DNA of 64,000 nucleotides, from contig CALYAP010000029.1 in assembly GCA_944393575.1 (NCBI GenBank), positions 1 to 64,000 on the forward strand, written 5' to 3'. Origin of the DNA: an uncultured Clostridia bacterium. Lineage in GTDB: Bacteria; Bacillota; Dehalobacteriia; UBA4068. The notes beneath the pieces were generated by a model. The model ran no database searches and had not been told where the DNA came from. It worked only from the letters and a program-made list of their open reading frames with translations. The translations under genes and the position numbers were made by a program. Positions within the stretch are counted from its first letter, which is position 1. Each line of letters starts with the position of its first letter. Below, in pieces: positions 25,185 through 34,306 of this stretch.

Positions 25185-26516
25185 GTGGAAGCATTTTGGC
25201 AGGACGCTTTGGCAAAAATCAAAAACGAGGTTCGGGAAACCAGCTATGAGCAATGGTTCTCTCCTGCGACAGTGATTAGGGTCGAGAAGCAGAATGATAC
25301 CGTTTATATCTGCGTAGTCGATAAATTCGCTAAAAACGCTATCGAGACCCTGTATATGCCAATGCTGACCGAAGTGCTGAGCGAAACCCTGGGCGAGGCT
25401 GTTTTCCCTGAAATCATTGATCTTTCTAATGAAAGCGTGCCGGAAAACCGGCCTAGCCCTGCTGCTAAAAAAAGCGACTATGCCGGCGCGCCCTATTTCA
25501 ACCCCCGTTATACCTTTGATTCTTTCGTGGTCGGCAGCTCCAACCGTTTTTCCCATGCCGCGGCGATGGCAGTGGCCGAAAGCCCCAGCCGTACCTATAA
25601 CCCCTTGTTCATCTATGGCGGCAGCGGCCTGGGCAAGACCCATCTGATGCATGCCATCGGCCAGGCGGTGCTGAAAAACTCGCCGGGCAAAAAGGTGGTC
25701 TATGTCAGCTCCGAGGCCTTTACCAACGAATTCATCACCATGCTGCGGGAAAACCGGCTCGACGCCTTCAAGACACGCTACCGCAATACCGATATTCTGC
25801 TGATCGACGATATTCAGTTCCTTACCGAGAAAGACCGCATCCAGGAAGAATTTTTCCATACCTTCAATGCGCTCCATGATGCCGGCAAGCAGATCGTCAT
25901 CAGCTCCGACCGTCCGCCCAAGGAGATCAATCCTCTGGAGGAGCGGCTGCGTTCCCGCTTTGAGTGGGGGCTGATCACCGATATCCAGCCGCCGGACTGG
26001 GAGACCCGCTGCGCCATTTTGCAGCGGAAAGCGCTTTCCGAACATATCAAGGTTGATAATGAAGTCATCTCCTTGATCGCCGATAATATCAAGACCAATA
26101 TCCGCGAGCTGGAGGGCGCGCTCAACAAAGTCATCTATAGCTGCATCATTCACAAGCGCAGCTATGCAGATATGGAATTCGCTAAAGAAGCGCTCAAGGA
26201 GATCTTGGTTCCTGATGCTCCGCCTAAGCTGACCATCAATAATGTGCAGAAGCTGGTGGCTGATTATTATCAGATCAGCATCGAGGATATGAAGGGCAAA
26301 AAGAAAGACCGCTACATCGCCTTTCCCCGCCAGATCGCCATGTTCCTCTGCCGGGAGCTGGTGGGCGCAACCACGCCGCAGATCGGCCGTGATTTTGGCG
26401 GCCGCGACCACACTACAGTGATGTACGCCTGCGAGAAAATCGGCACCGCGCGAAAGACCGATCCGCAGCTGGACCGCTCTTTGAACGATATCGAAAAGAT
26501 GCTGCTTCATAAATAA
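25185..26516 (+). CDS. dnaA: Chromosomal replication initiator DnaA
   Basis: DnaA binds DnaA boxes and, with ATP, opens oriC and loads the helicase. The start is taken as GTG at 25185 because AGGGGG lies 8 bases upstream, giving 443 residues. An in-frame GTG at 25095 lacks such a site. Domain I runs VEAFWQDALAKIKNEVRETSYEQWF. A short linker follows, then the AAA+ domain with YGGSGLGKTH (Walker A, about residues 144-153) and ILLIDDIQFL (Walker B). The C-terminal DNA-binding helix carries GRDHTTVMYACEKI. It is on the plus strand, opposite to recF and dnaN downstream. Confidence 0.97.
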   Translation: MEAFWQDALAKIKNEVRETSYEQWFSPATVIRVEKQNDTVYICVVDKFAKNAIETLYMPMLTEVLSETLGEAVFPEIIDLSNESVPENRPSPAAKKSDYAGAPYFNPRYTFDSFVVGSSNRFSHAAAMAVAESPSRTYNPLFIYGGSGLGKTHLMHAIGQAVLKNSPGKKVVYVSSEAFTNEFITMLRENRLDAFKTRYRNTDILLIDDIQFLTEKDRIQEEFFHTFNALHDAGKQIVISSDRPPKEINPLEERLRSRFEWGLITDIQPPDWETRCAILQRKALSEHIKVDNEVISLIADNIKTNIRELEGALNKVIYSCIIHKRSYADMEFAKEALKEILVPDAPPKLTINNVQKLVADYYQISIEDMKGKKKDRYIAFPRQIAMFLCRELVGATTPQIGRDFGGRDHTTVMYACEKIGTARKTDPQLDRSLNDIEKMLLHK

Positions 26517-26566
26517 GCTACATTATATATATTCTACATTATATACATGATAAATATGCTGCATTT

Positions 26567-26597
26567 ATCCCCACCTTATCAACAGGTGGGGATTTTT
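26567..26597 (+). terminator. dnaA terminator
   Basis: ATCCCCACCT (26567-26576) pairs with AGGTGGGGAT (26584-26593) and ends in a run of T residues. The rest of the 26517-26790 spacer is AT-rich with one ATATCCACA box-like word near 26640. Confidence 0.92.
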
Positions 26598-26790
26598 ATA
26601 CCTCCAGATATTGCTCTTATACCTGTCAAAAACTACTATATATCCACAAAATAAGCGATAAAAAGACTTTTTTCGTCATTATTGACAGGCAGTAATCCAC
26701 ATTTTTTCCCCATCTTTAGCCGCGATACCAGCAATCGCTGCCGTTAGCAGCGGTTTTTGCTTGGGGGAAAGGGAGCAGCGGGAGCAAAAG

Positions 26791-27222
26791 CTATAAGAAA
26801 AATTTCTCGATCTGGGATTCGCCGATGACGGTGATCCCTTTTTCTTTGAGCGCTGCGGCCAGCACGCCGTCGCCCGCCACCAGCGTGGCGGAGAAATTGC
26901 CATCATAAACCTGTCCGCTGCCGCAGGAGGGGCTGCGTTCTTTGAGAATGGCGTAGCGGCACTGGTACAGCTCGGCCAGATGGAGCACCTCAGCAGCTCC
27001 GCGCGCAAAGGCGGCGGTGATATCCCTGCCGCTGCGGTCATAGACTCTCCCCTGGCACAGCTCAGCGGGCTGCCGCGGAGTAGGCAGGCCGCCCATGATC
27101 TCCGGACAGACCGGGATCAGCTGATAATGCTGCTGCAGCTGCGCCAAATGCGGACAAACAGAGGCTTGTCCATCATAGCGGCAATGTACTCCCAGCAGAC
27201 AAGCGCTGATCAGAATATTCAC
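26791..27222 (-). CDS. DUF523 (TudS-like) iron-sulfur protein
   Basis: The 143-residue protein is a complete DUF523 domain: ILISACLLGVHCRYDG, VCPEIMGGLPTPR and ILKERSPSCG with YDG after it. Characterised TudS members are thiouracil desulfurases with a [4Fe-4S] cluster held by three cysteines; the matching residues here are C8, C39 and C100. The function in this organism is inferred from family only. It sits between dnaA and recF, where no such gene is normally found. A second, slightly shifted set of frames overlaps its end but is not coding. The spacer to recF (27223-27374) shows nothing. Confidence 0.9.
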   Translation of the reverse strand: MNILISACLLGVHCRYDGQASVCPHLAQLQQHYQLIPVCPEIMGGLPTPRQPAELCQGRVYDRSGRDITAAFARGAAEVLHLAELYQCRYAILKERSPSCGSGQVYDGNFSATLVAGDGVLAAALKEKGITVIGESQIEKFFL

Positions 27223-27374
27223 CGGCTCTCCCTCCCTATTAACAGACTGCTGCTATCTATAAGCCGTTTTATCTTAAATTAGCTATTAATAGAACCTTTT
27301 TACTAATACCTCTTTATTTTAAACAGCGGTTTTATTTGTGTTCTCTTCTTTTCCCTCTTCTATTAATCACTTAA

Positions 27375-28481
27375 TCACTGCAAATGCGCCACGCCGTCGA
27401 TGGCTTGGACCAGCCATTTAGTGCCCTGGTTGATCGCGGACGGCAGGGTGGCGGCGCTGATAAAGGTCTGCGTTTTGGCCGGCAGCTCCAAAATGCGGCG
27501 GCCGCGCTGATCGTCAAGCTCAGAGAGAGCATCATCAAGCAGCAGCACCGGGTACTCGCCCTTTTCCGCATAAGCCAGCTCCAGCTCAGAAAGCTTCAGC
27601 GAAAGCGCCAGGGTGCGCTGCTGTCCCTGGGAAGCGAAATCGCGCGCCGCATCACCATTGATCAGGATATTGATATCGTCCCGATGCGGGCCGACCAGAG
27701 TAGCGCCGCGCAGCCGCTCAGCGTGGCTGTGCCGCTGCAGCTCGCGCCGGTACAGCTCCGCCAGCTCCGCAGCTGAGGAAAAGCTTTCGCGGCCAGCAAT
27801 ATTGCACTGATAGCGCAGCTCCAGACCCTCGCCTGTGGCCAGATCATCATGGAGCGGCGCAGCTATCTGATTGAGAGCAGCGATGATCTGCTGACGGCGC
27901 AGGCTGATCTGGCTGCCATATTCCACCAGCTGATCATTCCAAACCGCCAAAGTATCCTCATCGGGCATTCTCTCCCAGGCCTTGAGGCAGGCATTGCGTT
28001 GGCGCAGGATATGATTATAATTGACCAGCGTATGACAATAAGCCGGATCGATCTGGGAGATCTGGCGGTTGAGCCAGCGGCGGCGGCAACCGGGACCGCC
28101 TTTGACCAGGTAAATATCCTCCGGCGAAAAAATGACCGTATGAAAAATACCCACGATATCCACCAGACGGCGGCGCGGTTGGCCATTGACTACCCATTTG
28201 CGCTTTTTATCGCGGTTCATCGCCGCTGAAATAGTCAGCCTGCCCTGAGTGGCAGAATAGGCCTCTGCTTCCAGATAAAAATGCTGTTTATTTTTATTGA
28301 TTAAATCCAAATCATCTGTCGTGCGGAAAGAAGAAGCCATTCCCAGATAGGAAATGGCTTCGAGCAGATTAGTCTTTCCCTGGGCATTGGCGCCATAGAT
28401 GATATTGACGCTTTCGTCAAAAAGCGCTTCCTGATGAAGATAATTACGCCAATTTTCCAGTTTCAACCTTTTGATTATCAT
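27375..28481 (-). CDS. recF: DNA replication and repair protein RecF
   Basis: RecF loads RecA at gaps together with RecO and RecR. The 368-residue product starts MIIKRLKLENWRNY, has the Walker A GANAQGKTNLLEAI (about residues 30-43), EDIYLVKGGPGCRRRWLN, the ABC-type signature FASQGQQRTLALSLK and Walker B PVLLLDDALSELD. It starts one base after the dnaN stop, so translation is coupled. The small S4-domain gene (yaaA) often found between them is absent. Orientation is opposite to dnaA. Confidence 0.96.
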   Translation of the reverse strand: MIIKRLKLENWRNYLHQEALFDESVNIIYGANAQGKTNLLEAISYLGMASSFRTTDDLDLINKNKQHFYLEAEAYSATQGRLTISAAMNRDKKRKWVVNGQPRRRLVDIVGIFHTVIFSPEDIYLVKGGPGCRRRWLNRQISQIDPAYCHTLVNYNHILRQRNACLKAWERMPDEDTLAVWNDQLVEYGSQISLRRQQIIAALNQIAAPLHDDLATGEGLELRYQCNIAGRESFSSAAELAELYRRELQRHSHAERLRGATLVGPHRDDINILINGDAARDFASQGQQRTLALSLKLSELELAYAEKGEYPVLLLDDALSELDDQRGRRILELPAKTQTFISAATLPSAINQGTKWLVQAIDGVAHLQ

Positions 28482-28482
28482 C

Positions 28483-29628
28483 TTATTTGCTTACTCTGAC
28501 TGGCAAGACCAGGTAGAGATATTTATTTTCCTTTTCTGCAGCAGCTTCTTCATCATCGGCGGCAGCGGCGATGATGCCAGGGGTAGTAGGGCCGGTAAGG
28601 CTGAAGGTGACCTGATCGTCATCCATCACCCGAAGCGCATCCAGCAGATAGCGGGCATTATAGTTAAGGGTCATCGGTTCGCCGCTGATGACAGCCTCCT
28701 GATTTTCATCAAAGGTACCATCATCAGGCGAGGAAGAATAGATATTGACGCTATGCTCATCTAAACGCAGACGGACGATATTGCCCTTGCCACGGGCGAT
28801 CTCCCGGCTGATCACTGAGGCCAGCTCTAAAGACTCGATCATCCGCAGACGGGAAATAGTCAAAAAGCTGCGGAAAAGCTCCTGATCAGGCAATACTTGA
28901 TGATAATCCGGGAACTGGCCGACGATCAGGCGCGAGGTTACTGAAAGATTGGCGAAGCTGAAAAAGATCTGGCTCTTGCTGACCGTGATGATGATATTAT
29001 CATCGTCATTGTTAGCCAAGCGGGCGATCTCCTGCATCACCTTATTGGGGACGATGACCGTAGCCTTGCCCTGTCCCTGCCAGGTATCATTGCTGACTGC
29101 CAGGCGGTGGGTATCGGTAGCTACCATAGTGATATTATCGCCATCTAGTTCCAGCATAATACCGGTGAAGACCGGTCGCAGCTCATCGGCTGAGGCGGCA
29201 ATGCCGGTCTGGCGCACCATGCGCTTAAAGACGCGTACCGGGATCGTGCCCTGGATATCGCCCTCACGCGGCGGCAGCAGAGGAAATTCTTCAGTAGTAT
29301 AGCAGGGCATAGATATCTGGCCGCGGTCATATTTGATCAGCAGCTGCTCCTGGCCGACAGATTCCAGAGTCAACGGGCCGGATCCTAAACCTTTGGCCAG
29401 CGCGGAAAGCTTACGCCCCGGAGCGACCAGCTCGCCCTCTTCCTCAATGGCGGCATTGATCACACATTCAATAGCTATTTCCAGGTCGGTAGCGCGGAAG
29501 CTGAGCTGATTGCCATGAGCAGAGATCATGATGCCGCTTAATACCGGCAGGGTGTTTTTGGTACTGACAGCTCTTTCCACAGCATTGACCGCATAGAGAA
29601 GATCTTCCCGTAAAAGCTCGATTTTCAT
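28483..29628 (-). CDS. dnaN: DNA polymerase III beta subunit (sliding clamp)
   Basis: The 381-residue product has the three repeated clamp domains, opening MKIELLREDLLYAVNAVERAVSTKNTLPVLSGI and containing LVAPGRKLSALAKGL and RLAVSNDTWQG. It forms the ring that tethers polymerases to DNA. GGAAAG precedes the ATG. About 25 residues before the end there is an acidic Asp/Glu/Ala-rich insert (AAAADDEEAAAEKENK), unusual for the clamp. Upstream, on its 5' side, lies the DnaA-trio unwinding element, in the same relative order as in B. subtilis. Confidence 0.97.
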   Translation of the reverse strand: MKIELLREDLLYAVNAVERAVSTKNTLPVLSGIMISAHGNQLSFRATDLEIAIECVINAAIEEEGELVAPGRKLSALAKGLGSGPLTLESVGQEQLLIKYDRGQISMPCYTTEEFPLLPPREGDIQGTIPVRVFKRMVRQTGIAASADELRPVFTGIMLELDGDNITMVATDTHRLAVSNDTWQGQGKATVIVPNKVMQEIARLANNDDDNIIITVSKSQIFFSFANLSVTSRLIVGQFPDYHQVLPDQELFRSFLTISRLRMIESLELASVISREIARGKGNIVRLRLDEHSVNIYSSSPDDGTFDENQEAVISGEPMTLNYNARYLLDALRVMDDDQVTFSLTGPTTPGIIAAAADDEEAAAEKENKYLYLVLPVRVSK

Positions 29629-29639
29629 AGATAATCTTT

Positions 29640-30435
29640 CCTTTCGCTAAAATTTACGCTTATTGTCAACTTATACTTCTTCATCATAAAAAAGATGATT
29701 GTTGGTCTCTACAGCGATGATAATGTTCAATGGAAGTAAAGCATAAGTTAATTAGGAGTATTAGTATATATAAAATAGTATTAGTAATAGGGGGTGTGGA
29801 TTAAGGGGATAAAGATCGCTTAGCAAAAGTTTTAGTGGTTGTTTGCCAAAAAAATGCTTGTGGAAGAGATAAACAGAGATATCCACAAATTAACAGTGCT
29901 TAACAAAAGGGCAAAAGTTATTAACTTTCTGCCATTTTTTGTATCCAGTTTATCAACAAGCCTTTCCACCGAAAAAGAGGCTTTTTCCAACGCTATTCCC
30001 CAACTTTTCCCCAAAAAAAGAGGGGTGCCCTGTGTATTTCTTTGATAATACCAGTATAAACGATTTTCTCCTAAAAGAAAAGAGGCAGCGGGAAAAAAGT
30101 AGCTGCCAACCCCTGGCTATTTCTCTTTAACTTATGTGTGGATAAGCTTTTTTAGTACTGTTTATTAAAGGGAAAGAAAAGCATCTTTGGTCTGAAAAAG
30201 ACGAAGCAGTAGTTTATCGATGCCACTGATGTTAAAATAAAGGCACAGAATTATTAAAAGTTTATTAAGATTATTTATCAATACAGGAAAAAGATTAAAT
30301 CTATAGAAAAAAGAATAAAGGATAAACTTGGCTCTTTGTTGATAACGCTTGATAATCTATCACTTTAGTTACTATCAGCTGCGGCTGAGTTAACAAGATT
30401 TATCCTGCTAGTTAAATAAAATAAAGGAGAAAACA
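29640..30435. other. Likely oriC: AT-rich region with DnaA boxes
   Basis: About 800 bases without a gene. DnaA-box-like sites: TGTGGATTA (29795), TGTGGAAGA (29859), ATATCCACA (29879), TTATCAACA (29950), perfect TGTGGATAA (30137) and TGTTGATAA (30337). AT-rich tracts and a DnaA-trio element (29764-29803) are present. Genes to the left run mostly on the minus strand and those to the right mostly on the plus strand, as expected around an origin. Confidence 0.8.
29764..29803 (-). other. Basal unwinding element: AT-rich tract, DnaA-trios, GC spacer, DnaA box
   Basis: On the plus strand an ATATATAAAA tract is followed by five trinucleotides TAG-TAT-TAG-TAA-TAG (29776-29790), GGGG (29791-29794) and the box TGTGGATTA (29795-29803). 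Read toward dnaN (minus strand) this is box, C-run, trios, AT-rich DNA: the order of the B. subtilis unwinding region between dnaA and dnaN. Confidence 0.8.
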
Positions 30436-31149
30436 ATGCTCAAGATCAGCCATTTTTCAAAATCATATGATAGCCGCCATAAGGCTGTCGATGATCTCTC
30501 CTTAGAGGTTTGCTCTGGAGATATTTTTGCTTTTATCGGTCATAATGGCGCCGGTAAAACCACTACTCTCAAAGCGGTAGTAGGGATTCTCCCCTTTGAA
30601 GAGGGAACGATCAAAATCGATGATCTGGATATCAATGAATATCCGCTAGAGGTTAAAAAACGCCTCGCCTATATTCCTGATGAACCAAAACTCTATGATA
30701 TGCAGACCGGCGCGCAGTATCTCAATTTTATCGCCGATATTTTTGACGTCAATGCTGTTGACCGGCGGGAGCGGATCGAAAAATATGCTGAGCTGCTGGA
30801 AATCAGAAAAGCACTCAATGATCCGATCAATTCTTATTCTCATGGTATGAAGCAAAAATTGCAGATCATCTCCGCTTTTATCCATAATCCTAAGCTGATG
30901 GTGATGGATGAGCCTTTTGTTGGTTTGGACCCCAAAGCTGCTTTTAGCTTCAAGCAGTTGATGCGCGAATTCTGCGAAAATGGTGGGGCGATTTTCTTCT
31001 CCACCCATGTCTTGGAAGTAGCGGAAAAACTCTGCGATAAAGTAGCGGTGATCAAAGGCGGCAAACTGATCGCCAGCGGCACCATGGATGAGGTCAAGGG
31101 CGATAGCTCGCTGGAAGAAGTCTTTTTGGAGTTAACAGAACATGAATAA
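30436..31149 (+). CDS. ABC transporter ATP-binding protein
   Basis: The 237-residue ATPase has Walker A GHNGAGKTTT (about residues 36-45), a degenerate signature SYSHGMKQKL, Walker B LMVMDEPFVGLDP and the switch FFSTHVLEV. It is of the ABC-2 exporter type (CcmA-like). AAAGGAGAA precedes the ATG. It overlaps the following permease gene by 8 bases, so the two form one exporter. The substrate is unknown. It is the first gene to the right of the predicted oriC. Confidence 0.93.
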   Translation: MLKISHFSKSYDSRHKAVDDLSLEVCSGDIFAFIGHNGAGKTTTLKAVVGILPFEEGTIKIDDLDINEYPLEVKKRLAYIPDEPKLYDMQTGAQYLNFIADIFDVNAVDRRERIEKYAELLEIRKALNDPINSYSHGMKQKLQIISAFIHNPKLMVMDEPFVGLDPKAAFSFKQLMREFCENGGAIFFSTHVLEVAEKLCDKVAVIKGGKLIASGTMDEVKGDSSLEEVFLELTEHE

Positions 31150-32704
31150 ACTAGGCATATTGATCAAAAATTATCTGCTCCTGGCATGGGGCGAAATCAA
31201 ATATAAGAAAAAGAAAGGCGGCCGCACCATCGGCTCACTGGCCTTAATCGTTGTGCTTGGCGCTTTTCTCATTTTTGTCATGGGCAGTTCAGCTGCTGGG
31301 CAAATCTATTCATACCAGCCTTTCGGTATGGCCCATATTGCCTTGGCTTATAGTTTGATGTTGGCTTTAGTGGTCAGCTTGTTGATGGCGATTATGCGCG
31401 GTTCTATGGGTAGCAATACCGCTGATGCTGAGCTTTTGTTATCACTGCCGGTAACACGCCAAACAGTGATCGTGGCCAAGAGCTGTTCCAAATATCTTTT
31501 TGAGCTGTGGCCCATGGTGGTCTTTTTCCTGCCGGCCCTAGTCGTCTATACTGTTATCATGGATAGCGGCATCGGCCTCTTGCTACGCGGCATTCTCTTG
31601 GTATTGATGATCCCGCTGCTTTCGGTCGGCCTTTCCTATATTCTTAACTGGCTGTTTTTCAAGGCCGGCAGCAAGATCAAAAATCCGCAGAATGTAACTA
31701 CAGCGCTGACCATGATCTTTTTAGTGCTGTACCTGGTCTTTGTTTTCACTATCAATAGCGGTGCTGCTACTATGGCGGATATTTCCGAGCTGGAAGAGCA
31801 GTATTATTCCTTTGCGCCGATCGCCTGGGGAACGGAGTTTATGCTCACTGGCTCCATCGTGCAGCTGCTGCTCTTTGCCTGTGTCACGGTACTGCCTTTT
31901 ATTATCGGCGTTTGGCTCTATGCTAGTATCTTCGGCCGCTCTCACCGTACCTGGCATTCGACCAAAACTACTATTGATTACCGGAGCAGAACCCCTTATC
32001 AGGCTCTGCTGAAAAAGGAGATCAGCCGTTATTTCGGCTCCTCGGCCTATTTTATCAATACCGGCTTTGGCATGGTGATGCTGTTGATCTTGACCGTCGT
32101 CATCATTATCGGCAAAAACAGTTTTCTGGCAGAGATCTTGCCTTTCTTAGGCAATCTGGTGCCGGTTATCATTATTCTTTTTGCTTGTTTCTGCATCGCT
32201 ACCTGCTATGTCAGCGCCTGCTCCATTTCTCTGGAGGGGAAAAATTTGTGGATTCTCAAGGTAGCGCCGGTTAGAACTCGCGATATCTTCCTGGCCAAGC
32301 TTACCACTCACCTGGTGGTGACCCTGCCGGTGACCCTCATCTGCTCAATAGTATTGGTGCTGGTATTGGGTCTGCCTGCTGGCCAGGCCTGTCCTGTGAT
32401 CCTGCTGCCCAGCGCCTATTGCCTGCTGACTGGGGTGATGGGTCTGGTGATCAATCTCAAAAACCCCAAGATGGATTGGGATGGTGAAGACAAGGTAGTC
32501 AAACAAAGCACGGCGGCTGTTTTGGGTATGCTCTGCGGCATGTTGCCGGCAGCAATCGTCTTTATCCCCTATTTTGTTTTTCTCCAGGGAATAGTTAGCT
32601 GGACCGCGATTTATCTGATCGCTCTAGCGCTCTTCATCTGCGCAGCGCTGATCATGTGGCTATGGCTCCGTGACCGTGGGGAAGAAATTTTTGAGGCGCT
32701 GTAA
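31142..32704 (+). CDS. ABC-2 type permease
   Basis: The 520-residue protein has about 12 hydrophobic segments and looks like the large Firmicutes ABC-2 permeases encoded after CcmA-like ATPases. It begins with a Lys-rich cytoplasmic patch (IKYKKKKGGR) followed by TM1. A conserved-looking ELLLSLPVTRQTVIVAKS coupling segment follows TM2-TM3, and ISLEGKNLWILKVAPVRTRDI is a second coupling segment in the C-terminal half, suggesting two fused permease halves. The transported substrate cannot be told. A strong terminator follows. Confidence 0.85.
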   Translation: MNKLGILIKNYLLLAWGEIKYKKKKGGRTIGSLALIVVLGAFLIFVMGSSAAGQIYSYQPFGMAHIALAYSLMLALVVSLLMAIMRGSMGSNTADAELLLSLPVTRQTVIVAKSCSKYLFELWPMVVFFLPALVVYTVIMDSGIGLLLRGILLVLMIPLLSVGLSYILNWLFFKAGSKIKNPQNVTTALTMIFLVLYLVFVFTINSGAATMADISELEEQYYSFAPIAWGTEFMLTGSIVQLLLFACVTVLPFIIGVWLYASIFGRSHRTWHSTKTTIDYRSRTPYQALLKKEISRYFGSSAYFINTGFGMVMLLILTVVIIIGKNSFLAEILPFLGNLVPVIIILFACFCIATCYVSACSISLEGKNLWILKVAPVRTRDIFLAKLTTHLVVTLPVTLICSIVLVLVLGLPAGQACPVILLPSAYCLLTGVMGLVINLKNPKMDWDGEDKVVKQSTAAVLGMLCGMLPAAIVFIPYFVFLQGIVSWTAIYLIALALFICAALIMWLWLRDRGEEIFEAL

Positions 32705-32777
32705 GCATCTTTAGCCAAAAAGCGCTCTTTGGCGCTAACAGTAGCCAGAGCGCTAAAAAAGCAGTTATTAGCAGCAA

Positions 32778-32810
32778 AACCCGCTTTCTTGCGACAGGAA
32801 GCGGGTTTTT
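32778..32810 (+). terminator. Terminator of the ABC exporter operon
   Basis: AACCCGCTT (32778-32786) pairs with AAGCGGGTT (32799-32807), extended by two more pairs, and ends in five T residues. Confidence 0.92.
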
Positions 32811-32846
32811 ATTTATCCATAGCGCCAAGAAGGGACAAAAAGAGAC

Positions 32847-32875
32847 TTGCATTAAAGCAGCTATAAATATATAAT
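32847..32875 (+). promoter_or_regulatory. arcA promoter
   Basis: TTGCAT (32847-32852), 17-base spacer, TATAAT (32870-32875); leader of about 100 bases. Confidence 0.8.
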
Positions 32876-32982
32876 GTTATCATACTACAGTAGAACAGCA
32901 GACCCGTCAGCCGGGTTTTGAATAGAAAAAGTGAAGAGTTTAATAAAGAGGCAGACAGCCGTTACCTGGAGGAGGTGCCGGA

Positions 32983-34206
32983 TTGAGCAGCTATGTATGT
33001 GTACGGAGCGAGATCGGCAAGCTGAAAAGGGTAATGCTCCACCGTCCCGGGAAGGAGCTAGAACATTTTACCCCGTCTCAGATGCACGAGATGCTTTTTG
33101 ATGAGATCCCCTGGATCTCGCGGATGCGGGAGGAGCATGACGCTTTTGCTGAGGTATTGCGGCAGGAAGGCGCTCAGGTAGTCTATATTGAGGACTTTCT
33201 GCGCGATATTTTTGCTATCCCAGCAGTAGCGGAAAAATTTGTCGACCATCTGCTTAATACCGAGATCCGTCGCGACCGGCAGGAAAGCAGGCGTTTTCGC
33301 GAGTTGTTTATGACCAGCCGCCCGGAGGTCAAGGCCGCCTTTGCTATCTGCGGCGTTTATCCCCGCGATATCCAAGGCAAGCGGGAGAGCCTGGCGGATT
33401 ATCTGCCGATGGATAAGACCCATTTGCTGAACCCACTGCCGAATATGTATTTTGCCCGCGACCCGGCAGCTGCAGTGGGCACTTCGATGATCCCCAGCTA
33501 TATGTCCACGCCGGCCCGCCACCGCGAGGGTGTGCTGATGAACCTGATTCTCAATCACCATTCCTGCTTTACCGGGACAGTGTTGCTTTATAATACCGAG
33601 CATTATAATATGCCGGTAGAAGGCGGTGATATCCTGGTTCTTTCTGATAAGGTGGTTGCCATCGGCTGTTCGCAGCGGACCAATTTCCATACTGCCGAAT
33701 ATCTTGCCCGCCAGATTCTCAATATGCATTCTACCTTTGAGAGCGTACTAGCAGTTTATCTGCCACCAGAGCGGGCTTTCATGCACTTGGATACGGTGAT
33801 GACCATGGTTCATCATGATGCTTTTGTTATCTATCCGCGGGTGATCGAAGACGTCACCGTGGTGGAGATGAAACGCCATCCTTCGGAAAATGGCCAGCTG
33901 GTCTATAAGCGCCATGATGATCTGCGCTCCGCCCTCTCCAAAGCCCTGGGTATCGGCAGCGTGCGGATGATCCTCTCCGGCGGCGGCGATAGCCGTACCG
34001 CTGCCCGCGAACAGTGGAATGACGGCGCCAACACCCTCTGTGTAGCTCCGGGACGGGTCATCGTCTATAACCGTAATGAAGCTACCAACCGTTGCTTGCG
34101 TCAGGCTGGCATCGAAACCATCGAGATCGAAGGCAGCGAGCTGGTTCGCGGCCGTGGCGGCCCGCGTTGTATGAGCATGACACTGGTCCGGGAAAGCGTT
34201 AAATAA
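32983..34206 (+). CDS. arcA: Arginine deiminase
   Basis: ArcA hydrolyses arginine to citrulline and ammonia, the first step of the ATP-yielding deiminase pathway. The 407-residue product carries the family motifs LHRPGKELEHFTP, LPNMYFARDP, EGGDILVLS, MHLDTVMTM and the catalytic cysteine in GGPRCMSM (C396). The start is TTG at 32983 behind a strong GGAGGAGG site. The partners arcB, arcC and arcD are not adjacent, so downstream steps must be encoded elsewhere, or the enzyme may serve mainly for acid resistance or arginine depletion. A gene for a PaaK-like enzyme follows. Confidence 0.96.
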   Translation: MSSYVCVRSEIGKLKRVMLHRPGKELEHFTPSQMHEMLFDEIPWISRMREEHDAFAEVLRQEGAQVVYIEDFLRDIFAIPAVAEKFVDHLLNTEIRRDRQESRRFRELFMTSRPEVKAAFAICGVYPRDIQGKRESLADYLPMDKTHLLNPLPNMYFARDPAAAVGTSMIPSYMSTPARHREGVLMNLILNHHSCFTGTVLLYNTEHYNMPVEGGDILVLSDKVVAIGCSQRTNFHTAEYLARQILNMHSTFESVLAVYLPPERAFMHLDTVMTMVHHDAFVIYPRVIEDVTVVEMKRHPSENGQLVYKRHDDLRSALSKALGIGSVRMILSGGGDSRTAAREQWNDGANTLCVAPGRVIVYNRNEATNRCLRQAGIETIEIEGSELVRGRGGPRCMSMTLVRESVK

Positions 34207-34306
34207 AGCAGTAACTGCCAAGTAGGCTTTGATCGGCTCAAAAATTTAGAGAATTTTAGTTTATCAGCAAAAGATTTAATAGCAAAGCAAAAAGTAAAGG
34301 AAGCTT

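Noticed and set aside
25167-26510. 447-codon frame antisense to dnaA
   Set aside because: It mirrors the strongly conserved dnaA gene and has no family resemblance; a shadow frame.
29879-30145. A gene in the 800-base region right of dnaN
   Set aside because: Only short AT-rich frames without ribosome binding sites; the region is better explained as oriC.
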